Source: Diphasiastrum complanatum (Eukaryota > Streptophyta > Lycopodiopsida > Lycopodiales > Lycopodiaceae). Taken from it: 64,000 bases of DNA. Shown piece by piece: positions 23,494 through 34,800 of this stretch. The translations under genes and the position numbers were made by a program. Every line of letters starts with the position of its first letter. The first letter of the stretch is position 1. Where the stretch lies: contig MU832570.1 in assembly GCA_029204225.1 (NCBI GenBank), forward strand, positions 1 through 64,000, given 5' to 3'. The notes under the pieces are model-generated. The model ran no database searches, was not told the DNA's origin, and saw only the letters and a program-made list of their open reading frames with translations.

Positions 23494-23614
23494 TTTTTGC
23501 CTATCAGAAATTGCGAAGGAAAGGCAGACTGTTGCGACAAACAGTTTAAATATGCAGACTGTTTAAAAAAAGTTCATTTTCTATAGGTTTCATTTGAGAG
23601 AGTAAAATTGATTG
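23494..23614. repeat. Inverted repeat arm 1 (with 25597-25717)
   Basis: CAGAAATTGCGAAGGAAAGG through TTTCATTTGAGAGAGTAAAA recurs in reverse complement at 25597-25717, with roughly 85-90 percent identity by eye over about 120 bp. Confidence 0.85.
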
Positions 23615-23639
23615 AAACGTAAGTATTTTAGACTTGGTT

Positions 23640-25560
23640 TGTAGCCGTAGTAGGCTTCAAACGGTGTCTTGGAGGTGACAGCCTTGTGCTGGAATAATTT
23701 TGCAGATAGCAGGCTGTAGAAATTGCTTCAACCCAAAAATTCTTGGGTAGTTGAGCGTTGACAGTCATGGATCGTGTAGCTTCCAATAGTGTTCGGTACT
23801 TTCCCTCAGCTACGCCATTCTACTGTGGAGTGTAGCTGGCTATGAGTTGATGGTGCACGCCACATGATGATAAGTAGTCCGCCATTTCATTTGATAGGTA
23901 CTCTCCCCCTGAATCAGATCATAGGGCCTTGATTCTCTGACCAGTCTTATTCTCAGCATATTGCTTGAATTCTTTGAAGCAATTGAATGCTTCTAACTTG
24001 TTCTTTATGAACATAATTTTGGTGAACTGGGAGTAGTCATCAATGAATGTGATAAAATTGGAGCATGAAGACGGAATGGTATGTACTTGGGATCCCTTGT
24101 AAATCTGCAAATGGTCGTCGCGACACTCTTTGAAGGCAACTTCGCCTATGTGCATCCCCGTGTAAAAATGCAATGTCACATTGTTCGCCTTTCTTGGGAG
24201 AATTGTCGCATATCTGAAAGTGCATGAAATGGACTAAAAACCTTTAGTGACACTAAACTTTACTACTTCTAAAAACATTGAGGGGCTTGATGTTTTAAAA
24301 ATGACAGCACACCATGTGCTATCGCTTCAGAGAAGTTATGAGTGAGGAAAACTCGCAAAACTCGCAAATGATTTACTCGCAAAATGCCAAACCTCATAGA
24401 TTGAAGCTTAGTGTCAGAATAACAATGTGCCAATCTATATAAGTATCCATGCCTCTTGCCAAGTGCAAGAATCTTATTTGTCCTACCAATAATTCGGCAT
24501 TGATCAGACTCAAATTCTACCAAATGGCCTACATCAGTGATTCTACTTACTGACAACAGATTTGTAGAGAGTTTAGGTACATGCAAACCATTTGATAGTA
24601 GTTTGAATTGATCGTGCTGGAATTTCAATCTTACCTTCGATAGTGTGCATGCTATCGTCGCCAAAATGAATGTATTTCTTTGTACTGTAAGGCATATAGG
24701 AGTGAAAATGCTCACGATGACTGGTCATGTAGCTCTAGAATCCAAAAACCAAGAATTATCAAGTCGCACCTTTTGGTCTTCGACCATAAACGCTCCTTCG
24801 TCCATGATGTTGAGTTTGGAAGATGTTGTGGCTGCATTCGTCTGTTGATCTGGCTGTTTGCTGACATTCTTTGCTTTTAATACCCTACAATCATGGATCT
24901 CATGATTACTGCATTTGTAATACTTACGGGACATCTTCTTCAATTGTGAATTTGATAATTGCTCTTGATTTTGTGTCGATTTTTGATTTGATGCGGACTG
25001 CTTAGAGCTTTTGTGCTTCTGCCGTTTTGATCCTTCGTTGACATATAGAGCATGAGATGACGAAGTTGACGAAATAATCTTGACTTTTTCGATTGTCTTC
25101 TTTCAGCAACATAGTGATAACTCTAGTGAGAGCTAAATCTAAGTGTGTCGATATAATCATCACCCAGTTCTCGCATGTAGAGGGCAAGCTTGAGAGCAAT
25201 GTCATGATTTTGTCTTGATCGTCGATGATCGATTCGACAACGACCATCTGTTGCAAGAGGTTTTTTAACTTGATTCACGTGATTCTGAAGTGAATCACCA
25301 TTCGACATCTTGAAAGTGAAGAATTTTCTTCTTAGGTGTAACTTGGAAGTCATGTTTCTCACATCATATAGTGAGCTCAGGATGTCCCATACTTCTTTTA
25401 AAGTTTGAGCTTCAGATATGTGGCCAATCTAAGTGTCTGATATATTGAGAATAATAAGTGCAAAAGCTTTACCATCCTTCATCTTCAAGCTTCACTTCGA
25501 TACTAGTAACAACATCCCACAACTCATTGGCGATTAGCAAGGTCTTCATTGTTGGAGTTT
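23640..25560 (-). pseudogene. Family-B Copia remnant (gag to integrase)
   Basis: Minus-strand order: gag (25560-25000; L-S-S-L-P-S-T-C-E-N-W-V), a zinc-knuckle remnant and protease region (24943-24725; N-S-W-F-L-D-S), pre-integrase (24715-24269; V-P-K-L-S-T-N-L-L-S-V-S-R), then the integrase core (24050-23660; F-I-D-D-Y-S-Q-F-T, S-D-S-G-G-E-Y, N-G-V-A-E). It parallels 38256-40060 piece by piece. Stops, frameshifts and the 24066-24250 insertion make it non-functional. RT and RNase H are absent. Confidence 0.85.
24066..24250. repeat. Direct repeat, copy 2, lying within a Copia integrase remnant
   Basis: It is about 85 percent alike to 23228-23400 by eye. On the minus strand it separates the pre-integrase segment (24269-24715) from the integrase core (N-F-I-T-F-I-D-D-Y at 24050), so it seems to be an insertion or replacement inside the family-B pol. 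Confidence 0.75.
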
Positions 25561-25596
25561 AATCTTACTCCTACTCATCCTAACTGCCTTCCTTCT

Positions 25597-25717
25597 TTCA
25601 ATTTTACTCTCTCAAATGAAACCTGTAAAAAATAAACTGTTTTTGAACAATCTACATATTTGAACTATTTGTCGCAATAGTCTGCCTTTCCTTCGCAATT
25701 TCTGATAAGCGAAAAAC
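25597..25717. repeat. Inverted repeat arm 2
   Basis: Reverse complement of 23494-23614. The two arms bracket the minus-strand family-B Copia remnant. Confidence 0.85.
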
Positions 25718-26270
25718 CCCTTCTGCATGGGCGTGACAAATTCGTCCGCTGCAATGCATCTGACTCAAGAGCATCAATATTGCTTGGCCTTTGTACCACA
25801 TATGACGGACTGGCAATTAGATTTTGAATTGGAGATTCAGTCTCATCAAGGTCAACTATTTCAACATTTCCTTTCTTACAACTCTTCATTTTTGTTGATA
25901 GTGGTTCTAGATGTATGAACACCTTGGTACTAAGATCATGTTCAATGACAAAAATCTTGTGAGACCCTTCACAAAAAGATTCGCATGGAATTAGGATGGG
26001 AATGCTTGTGGACATTTTAGATATTGAGTGATACAATCTGAAGCTATTCTTATCAATTTAAAATGCAAAGCCACGAGCAAATAGACTTGCTTGCAAATCC
26101 GTCTGAAAACCAACTTGATTGCACCTGAACCTGCAAACCAACCAGCAAGCCACAACAACTGCAAACACAAATGCACGGCTGGCCAATCCATTTGAGATTA
26201 GACTTGTTTTTGTATCAAACTGCAAAACCAGAGCCCACACCCATCAACTACACTCCTTCAACCGTCCCGT
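25718..26270. other. Unassigned; one open minus-strand stretch
   Basis: An ORF of 123 codons (25665-26036, minus) overlaps the inverted repeat and has no features I recognise. It could be retroelement-derived given both neighbours. Confidence 0.3.
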
Positions 26271-26274
26271 CATG

Positions 26275-26715
26275 CTCCATTTCCTTCATATCTCAGCCGA
26301 TGCTTTCCTTCATATCTCAACCGACGCTTCCCTTCATATTTCAGCCGACGCTTTCCTTCATATCTCAACCAACGCTTCCCTTTAAATCTCAACCGGCGTT
26401 TTTTTTTTTTCAAATCTCAATCGACGCTTTTTTTTTCAAATCTCAACCGACACTTTTTTTTCAAATCTCAACTGACGTTTTTTTTCAAATCTCAACCGAC
26501 GCTTTTCTTTCAAATCTCAACCAACGTTTTTTTTCAAATCTCGACCGACGGGTTTGCGTCAGATCTCGACCGACGGGTTCGCGTCAGATCTCGACCGACG
26601 GGTTTTCGATCAGATCTCGACCGACGGGTTTGCGTCAGATCTCGTCCGACGGGTTTGCGATCAGATCTCGACCAACGGTTTTGGGTCCAATCTCGACCGA
26701 CGAGATTCCTCACCA
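26275..26715 (+). repeat. Minisatellite, unit about 23-26 bp, coding-like in one frame
   Basis: Units such as CAAATCTCAACCGACGCTTT and CAGATCTCGACCGACGGGTT repeat about 18 times. The left part is T-rich and the right part GC-richer. Unit lengths keep a plus-strand frame open for 212 codons (26171-26809), giving a repetitive Ile-Ser-Thr-Asp/Arg-Pro-Thr peptide. I treat this as a repeat, not a gene. Confidence 0.85.
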
Positions 26716-26968
26716 TCTCAACCGACCAACTCCATGTCAAACCACAGAACTTTCAAATGACCACCATCTCCCCAAAGCCTTAGAGGTTGAAAAAAAAAAA
26801 AAGGCATGAACACCAATTTTTTTTTTTTCCAAAAAACAACACCCATGCCAATAGAAAGCTCTTTTCATATTGAGTTTTCCCTTGACTTCATAAAAGACCC
26901 AAAAAATTCTAAAAACATTAAAAACCCTAAAAAACCATCAATATTAGAAACTCATACCCCAGTACCCA

Positions 26969-28330
26969 ATGGACCAGCATACAGATCTTGAAATCCCAGA
27001 CGTTTATCCATACGAGGTAAGGTCCCCTACAGCAGAACAAATCAGACGTCATAGATTCTACCGAATGCGATCCCAACCCTATGAGCCCTCCACAAACCCA
27101 TTCGAGGGACAAGAACTTGATAGAGTCGAGTCCTCACGAGCCAAAACCCATGTTCATGGTGTTGAAACATCCCATGCCAGAACACACCTAAATGGAGTTT
27201 CTGCTACCCACAATGCTCATCATGAGAGACATACACCCAAGCTAGATCTACCCAAGTTTGACGGTAGTTCGGACCCTCAAAGATTTTTGCAAATCTTTGA
27301 GAATCATGTGATGTGTATGGCGAAACATCTCTTGCTGCTATGGTCCAACTATTTTCGATGACCATGATCGCTAAAGCACATGATCGGTTTTTCAACCTTG
27401 ATTGTGAAGAAAAGATAGACTGGTCAATTTTAAAAGAGTCCTCTGTCAAGCACTTTAAGCCCTTTCACTTGATCGAGAGCCCTTTTGTCAAATTGAGTAA
27501 CATCAAAATGACAAAAGACGAACGCGTATGAGACTATATCGAGCATTTCAAATGCCTCAAAAGTCAAGTACAAGAACAGCCCTCTGAACAGATGCTCATC
27601 ATTTGGTTCCTAGTCGGACTTCCAAGATGGATTAGACGGAGCTTAAATCCAATGATGAATATATGAGCCTAAAATTAACTATGTTTGATGCCATCAAGGA
27701 AGAAGACAAAGGATCAGATGTTGACGAATCCAGGGAAAGGTGAGCACCACGTGCTCCTGTCCATGAGTCAAAGCCGATCGAGGACACCCGAGATCAGCTT
27801 TGGAAATCCCAGTTGGAGTTGCTTCATAAGCAACATCAACTACAGATGGAGAAACTCACCAATGAGTTTCAAACTACCTTGAAGTCTATCCAAAGCAGTA
27901 TGCCTGGTCAGCCAAACTCTGCACAAGTACCTTATAGACAAAAAACAATATGGTGCCCACACTGCCGGGCTACCCATTCTGTTGATGCTTGTCCTTCATA
28001 TCGGCACATACAGTCCAACAATATGAAGAAAAACCATCACAATCTAGACATTCCTTGACTTATCATGAATACCCACCGGAAAGTCCAGAACCACTGACCA
28101 AACAAGATGGCTATGCCGTTATACAAGGGCCATTGCACACCAGATGTTTCATCTGTGGTGAAACTGGCCACTTCATGGCTGATTGTCCATCAAGACCAAG
28201 TACCATGTTGAGTGTCATGACTATATCGGAAAACACAGTCTCAAAGATTGTCCAAAACAACCAACTAAGATCCTACCTACCCATCACGTCAGTTATGAAT
28301 CACGATAGGATCCTCACAACAACAACATGA
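26969..28330 (+). pseudogene. Ty3/Gypsy gag with zinc knuckle
   Basis: Reading begins MDQHTDLEIPDVYPYEV. The gag core follows with P-K-L-D-L-P-K-F-D-G-S-S-D-P and, after frame changes, W-S-I-L-K-E-S-S-V-K-H-F (27313-27531) and a G-L-P-R-W-I-R stretch (27615-27640). A helical linker and C-F-I-C-G-E-T-G-H-F-M-A-D-C (28146-28190), a CCHC knuckle, complete the gag. At least two frameshifts and a stop (about 27530) break it. Protease and RT are not recognisable downstream. Confidence 0.82.
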
Positions 28331-30048
28331 GCACCATGACAACCAATAGTTAAACTTGCTGCTCAATCAAGAAGTTTCTTGCAAACTTCTACATTACCGC
28401 ACAATACGCCAGCTCCATAATGCAAAAAGACACTAATATGAAATGAGTCCTTGTCGAAAGAAAAGCGAAACCAATATTCCGTCATCTGCTACAATTTCCA
28501 ATCAAGAGCAACCTCCAAAGGGAATTGACAGTTTTTCTCCCCTTCTACACGTCAACTACAGCAAGATCGAAACAAATTTAGTTAAAATTTGTTCAATCCT
28601 TAGTCCAGTCACATGTTCAATGTGTTTTCAACTACGTGTTCCACACGCCAATCCAATCCTGAACATGAACAACTACCAGTAGATTTTTTTTTTTTTGGGG
28701 GGGGGAGAGAGTGGATCTACTTGGATCCACTGGAGTAGTTACGCTGCCAACAACAACATCAACAAGATCGACAGCCAAGGTCACAATTCAAAAATGAAAA
28801 AGAAAAGACTAAAGAAGACAGATGGACAATCCAAAGCGACTCAATCAGAAGAAGTATTCTAGTCACAACAAAGATCCTTCGGAAAGGGAAACACAAGCAT
28901 TGGAAAATCAGTCTCCATCAACCGATCTCTCGCCATACTTCTGCACCCATTCTCATGCCTATTGTTCACACCATCTACCGATGTCACCACCTCCACCCTT
29001 CCTTCCACCTGTCTGTTTATTATCAGTTCATTGTTCTTCTGAGAAATTCTCATTTTTTTTATAGTCTTACCAAAGCAGCTGATAGATCATTGCAAGTGTC
29101 TTGCGAAGACCAACTACCACCTACAATGGTTGATCAGCCAAAAGAAGATCTAAGAAGCAGGCGAAGCAGCTAGAAGACATAAGAAGTCACGCAAAGAAGC
29201 TGAGGAGAAAAGGACAAAACTTAAGCAACAGATGAGTCAGATCGATCTTGATCAAAAGAAACTCTCTGGAGCAATGATAGTTGAATCCTCTCTTATGAAG
29301 CCCAAAGAGATCCAAAAGTAACGGATCAAAAGAAAGAGTTGCAGAAAAAGAAAGAGGATATAACATGAACCTGCAAATAAAGTGAGCTCCCCACCTAGCA
29401 AGTGGTGGTCAAAGCTCAACATTGCAAGGGTCCAAGGCTGCAACTGTAGAACTATTAGTTCCTTCACCCTTCTACCAAGCCTTCATCATGTTTCCTTATC
29501 GTTACCAAATCGTCCATTCAAATCTGTTCCTACCACCAAATTCTTGTTGTTGAGTCCATCCCCTTGAGATTGATAACCAAAGTTTGTGCAACCTACCCGA
29601 TCGAAGGTTTTCCTTAAGATTGAAACTTCAACTGAGCAAAGAATTGTAGAAACACCCAGAAGCAAAATGGAGGATACAGACCTCCCAGAAGTTAGTACCT
29701 GCCAAGAAACCAGAGATGAAACCGTCAATGGCAGATACAAGTGATAAAAGGACATGAGGAGGCACTCATGCATGCAGAGTTGTGAAGCTGCTGAGAGCTC
29801 TCCAATTCTGAGAATGTCAACCACCTATAACAATAAGACATTCTGATCCAATTGCAACAATTTGTGAAAACAATTTTTGTGATAAAGACTGGCAACAATA
29901 AACACTTGGTTTTATGAAGTGAACGAGGATCTACGCTTTTCCAAGTGCCGATCGAAGATGCCAATGCGAAAACAGAGCGACATCGTCCAATATGAGTTGC
30001 AGTGGGTCCTGCAACACATTAGAGGTTTAGGGTTTAGGGTTGGGATGA
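28331..30048. other. Decayed sequence downstream of the gag, no supported gene
   Basis: Many short ORFs occur on both strands. A Lys/Glu-rich plus-strand stretch (about 29130-29370) may be a remnant of a polyprotein linker. A G-run flanks 28690. Two and a half TTTAGGG units at 30024-30043 look like a telomere-type motif but are too short to mean anything. Confidence 0.4.
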
Positions 30049-31190
30049 TGTTGGCTAATTCTGATGAATCCCCAAGATACTCGGAAAGAGCAACTCAAGA
30101 GCACCTCTCACCTTAGACCGAGGAGGTCTCTGAAAAGACGAGATTAACGAAGACTAAGAGCCGAGTATGAGAGCCGAGAAATGCTAGTTAAGAATGGCAA
30201 GCAAGAACTGTGTAAGCCTCATGGTGAATCCTGGAAGATGGAATGACCATGTAGGAACTAGTATTTCTAGGAAAATGTAATAAATGCAAGTAGACCCCTC
30301 TTAAAGAAAGTAGAGTAAGCCACCTTTTCATGGTAACCTCTAGTGGAGAGCATTATTCCACTTGTAATTTGTGAAATGTAGAAATTCCACTAGGATGCCA
30401 CCTAAGGAGTTCTCTTGCTTATTTAAGAGGCTCCCTCTTTGTGAAGAGGGGCTTTTTGTGTATTGTATCAACTCCATGCTAAAATGAGAAGAGCCTCCAT
30501 GAGTTAGATACATCCATTGAGTTGCTTGATCATGATGGTTTTCTGGAGTGATGCCCCTATGATCATGCCCTTCCATTCATATTGTGTGTGGTTGTGGATT
30601 TAGAGTGGATTAGTTTTCTTGCTTTCCTAGTTGTGGATTAGATTTCATGTTTTCTTGTGGATTAATATAGGAACCAGCATTCAAGAAAACTAAATAGGCT
30701 AGAATTGAGGCATGAATCTTGCATAATCCTCCAACATTCTAGTTCTTGATGTTCTTGGGATGTCCAAGAATCAAAAGACTAGTTGGTTTCTTGATTCTTG
30801 GACCTCTAAAATGCTGTAGATTAGTTCTTGTTTCTTGTTTTGTCAATTTATGCAAGTATAGTAGTGTTTAGGATCTGATTTCAGCTCATTTTGCAGCAAA
30901 GTAGAAGTAGGAATCCATCGTTGTTCAACTGAGCAGTAACGTAGATCATTTGTTGAACGCATTGGCTTGCATTTTGGTTGATTATGCATGTGCAATCAGT
31001 TCAAGAGAGACCCATCCGGATGTCCTCTGACAGACAAGACATAATACTACAACGAGAACCCGTCCCTTCTGCCTGATTTTGGGCTTGAAACAAGAAAGAA
31101 CATTAAGAAGAGTCCACCATCTCTGCTGATAGGTAGAAGAAGTCAGAAAAAGAACTTTTAGAAAACCAACAGATCCTCTGGAGCAGAGGA
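30049..31190 (+). repeat. Family-C LTR, second copy, split by the intact Copia
   Basis: It starts TGTTGGCTAATTC, matches the reverse complement of 19828-20995 along its length, and continues after the Copia insertion as TATGTCAACA (37057-37066), which restores the terminal CA. The total is about 1152 bp against 1168 for the other copy. No PBS follows, so this is a solo or 3' LTR. The insertion point carries the GAGGA duplication of the Copia. Confidence 0.85.
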
Positions 31191-31843
31191 TGTGAAAAAC
31201 TCAGATCCAAAAGATGCTAAAGTTTCATAAAGATCTTGGCCATGGAAGTTATGCACATCTAGATTGAAAAAATGATAGAAATTGTGATGTTAAGCATACT
31301 AAACATCAACTAAACATCAAAATCTGATCATAAGCTTCCACAAACAGAAACTTGCTGTCCCTGTCCGTACTTCAGAGCCTACAACCTGCATTTCACACGT
31401 GTGAAGCCATAGCAACAAAGAAATCACAATTCTAGTGGCTAGAATGCAAGATATGAACAAAAAAGTGAGAGAGAAGAAGATGGATCTTCAAAGAGCATAA
31501 CATTCATTCAATAGAATGAAAATGAGATGTGTACATACTCGTGGAGATGGCTATCTATAGCAGCCATAGTGCCTCTTGGCCACTTGTCTTATGATAGGCT
31601 AAAATTGGGGTCCAATAGGATTCACCCATATACCTAGAAATTTGGTCAAATAGGAATGCACCAAATTATGAGCCAATAGAAGAGCTCCACACTCGACCTC
31701 TTCTAATTAATGTGACCTCAAAAGTAGTGTACACATACTTTGGGCCTCTACATACATGTATGAACCTATCTCTAACTTTTATTTGGCCATAGGCCTACAA
31801 AATCTCAAGTTAGGAAAATACTACTAGTTGACAATTTTTCACA
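31191..31843 (-). repeat. 3' LTR of intact Copia
   Basis: 653 bp, identical by eye to 36399-37051 except C at 31555 (T at 36763). On the element strand this turns CTATAAATAG into CTATAGATAG. It contains the palindrome TTCACACGTGTGAA at 31392-31405. The gag-pol stop codon lies in its first five bases. Confidence 0.95.
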
Positions 31844-34800
31844 CTCCCTCTTCAACTAGTTTTAGCATAGATTTAGAAAGTACACCAAGACTTGTTCTAT
31901 GCTTGAAAAATAAGTCCTTTCCCAATGCTTTGGTAAAGATATCAGCCACACATTCCTTTGATGGGACATGTTCAAGCTTGATCTCTTTTGCCAACACTTG
32001 TTCTCTCACAAAATGGTAAGCCACCTCGATATGTTTGCTCCTTGCATGGAAAACCGGATTGCTTGCTAGACTTTGGGCTGAAAGGTTGTCACAAAAGATG
32101 ATTGGACTCTCTGAAAAATCCAGCAAATGAAGCTCCATAATCATCCTCTTGATCCACACCATCTCCTTTGTGCATGATGTCAAAGCTTTGTACTCGGCCT
32201 CACTAGAAGAAAGTGATATAGTTGCTTGTTTCTTCGACATCCATGAGATAGCTCCATCACCTATGAAAATAGCATGTGCATTTATGGATTTTCTATCCAT
32301 AAGGTCTCCTGCAAAATCTGAATCTGAAAAACCAAATAAGTTAGGTGATGAGCCTCTATAAACAATGCCAAAATCTTTTGTTCCCGAGATGTATCTCAAG
32401 ATCCTCTTTCCTAGTTTCCAATGTTCTATGCTAGGATCTTGCATGAATTGGCTTAATCTACCAACACAATAAGATAAATCAGGTCTTGTGATGGTTAGAT
32501 ATATAAGAGAACCTATTAGCTTCCTATAGAGAGTAATGTCCTCGAAGGATCTTTCATTACCTCTTATAGTTAGCTTTACATGTGATTCCATAGGTGTATC
32601 AATAGGATTTGCATCTACCATATGAAATCTATTGAGAATAGAAATAGCATACTTCTCTTGTGAAATAAAAGTGATTTGAGAAGTTCTAATTACTTCTATT
32701 CCTAAGATATAGCTCAAAAGACCAAGATCATGCACTTCAAATTCCTTTTTTAGTGCTTTCTTGATATCTTCTATATCTTCCTTGTTCCCTCCACTTAAAA
32801 TAATGTCATCCACATAAATTAGAAGGATTGTAACATCATTAGCACTAATTCTAAAGTAAAGTGAATGATCATACTCACTCATAGTGAAGTTTTGAGAAAG
32901 TAGAAAAGAGTTAAGCCTAGCATACCAACTCCTTGGTGCTTGCTTAAGACCATACAAACTTTTTTGTAGAAAACACACATGATTAGGCTTGCTATGAGAA
33001 ACATAGCTCTCGGGTTGCTCCATGTAGACTTCCTCTTCAAGATCACCATTCAAGAAAGCATTAGAAATGTCTAATTGCCAAAGATCCCATCCATAAAGAG
33101 TTGCAAGGGAAATGATTACTCTTATGCTCACCATCTTTGCCACGGGTGCAAAGGTTTCCTCATAGTCAATGCCATGCTCTTGAGCATAACCTTTAGCCAC
33201 CAACCTTGCCTTCAACTTGTTGATAGATCCATCTTGATTTGTCTTTACCTTGAAGATCCATTTGCATCCAATTGCACTTTTGCCCTTTGGAAGCTCCACC
33301 AATCTCCATGTGTTGTTCTTCATAAGTGCTTCAAACTCAAGATCCATTGCTTGGATCCATTCCTCTTTTTGCCTTGCTTCATCTACACATGAAGGTACAT
33401 CAAAAGAAGTTAGGAAAGCATAGTTGGATCCATCCACCACTTGCTTACCTTTGCCATCATAAGTGAGCCTTGAGGGTTTCACTTTATGCCTTGGAGTTCT
33501 CCTTGGAATTTGACTTGAAGAGGCTTCTTCAACATCCACATCCAATGTGTCATCAACTCCATTGTCATCAAGCACATTAGTTGCAACAACACCATCATCA
33601 CTTGAAACAACTTTTGGAATGTTACTTTCATCAAAAATGACATCCCTACTTGTGAACACTTTCTTGATTGAAGGAACATAAATCCTATATGCTTTGCTTA
33701 CTTCACTATAACCAACAAAAATGCCCTTTCTTGAAGATGGATCCTCCTTAGTTCTATCATCAAGAGTAATGTTGAAGTAGCAAATGCATCCAAAAGTTCT
33801 TAGAAACTTGACATTAGGCTTCGTACCAAACAAAGCTTCAAAAGGGGTTTTTCCTTCCAATACAACACTTGGCCATCTATTGCATAGGAAATTTGCACAC
33901 AACAAAGCATCACTCCAAAAAGGTTTAGGAAGATTAGCATTCAATCTCATTGCCTTTGCACTCTCACACAAGGTTCTATTCTTCCTCTCGGCCACTCCAT
34001 TTTGTTGTGGTGTTCTTGGACATGTGTACTCCCTCTTGATCCCATGCTCATCACAAAAGGCTTTGAATTTGTTAGAAATGTATTCACCACCATTGTCGCT
34101 CCTCAAGCATTTGATTTTGGTTGTAAATTGAGTCTCAATAGCAACTTTGAACTTGACAAACACATCAAACACCTCATCCTTGCTCTTTAGTAGATAAACC
34201 CAACAAAATCTACTAAAATCATCAATGAAAGTTACATACATCTTAGCACCTCCATTGCTAATTGTAGTAACACCATGAATATCCGAATGCAAGAGAGAAA
34301 AAGGCATCTTAGATCTAGATATAGATCTAGTATATGGCAATCTATGTGATTTAGACAAAGCACATTCTTCACAAACATGATTCAAGCAAGTAAGAGACTT
34401 GGGAAGTCCCCTTACTACCTCCTTTTTGGCTATTTCCTCCAAGGCCTTGTAGTTGAGATGTCCCATCCTTTTATGCCATACCTCTTGAATTGACATTTGT
34501 TCATTTGCCATGCATCCAACTTGGTTAGCAACAACACATGCATCAAGCTTGAACAATTTCCCTTGCCTTTTCCCTTTTGCAATGATACTACACCCCTTTT
34601 TGATCAAGCAAGCATCACCATCAAACTCAACTTTGAATCCTTTGTCAAGCATTTGGCTTACACTAAGTAAGTTCTTGGTAATGGATGGAATGAGCAAAAC
34701 ATCTTTCAATTCTATATTCCTATTTGTAGAAAGTGAAATAGGAATTGTGCCAATCCCCTTGATTGCACACTCACCATCATTTGCGGTATAGATTACCTTC

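Noticed and set aside
30024-30043. TTTAGGG-like repeats
   Set aside because: About two and a half units only; too short to be an interstitial telomere.
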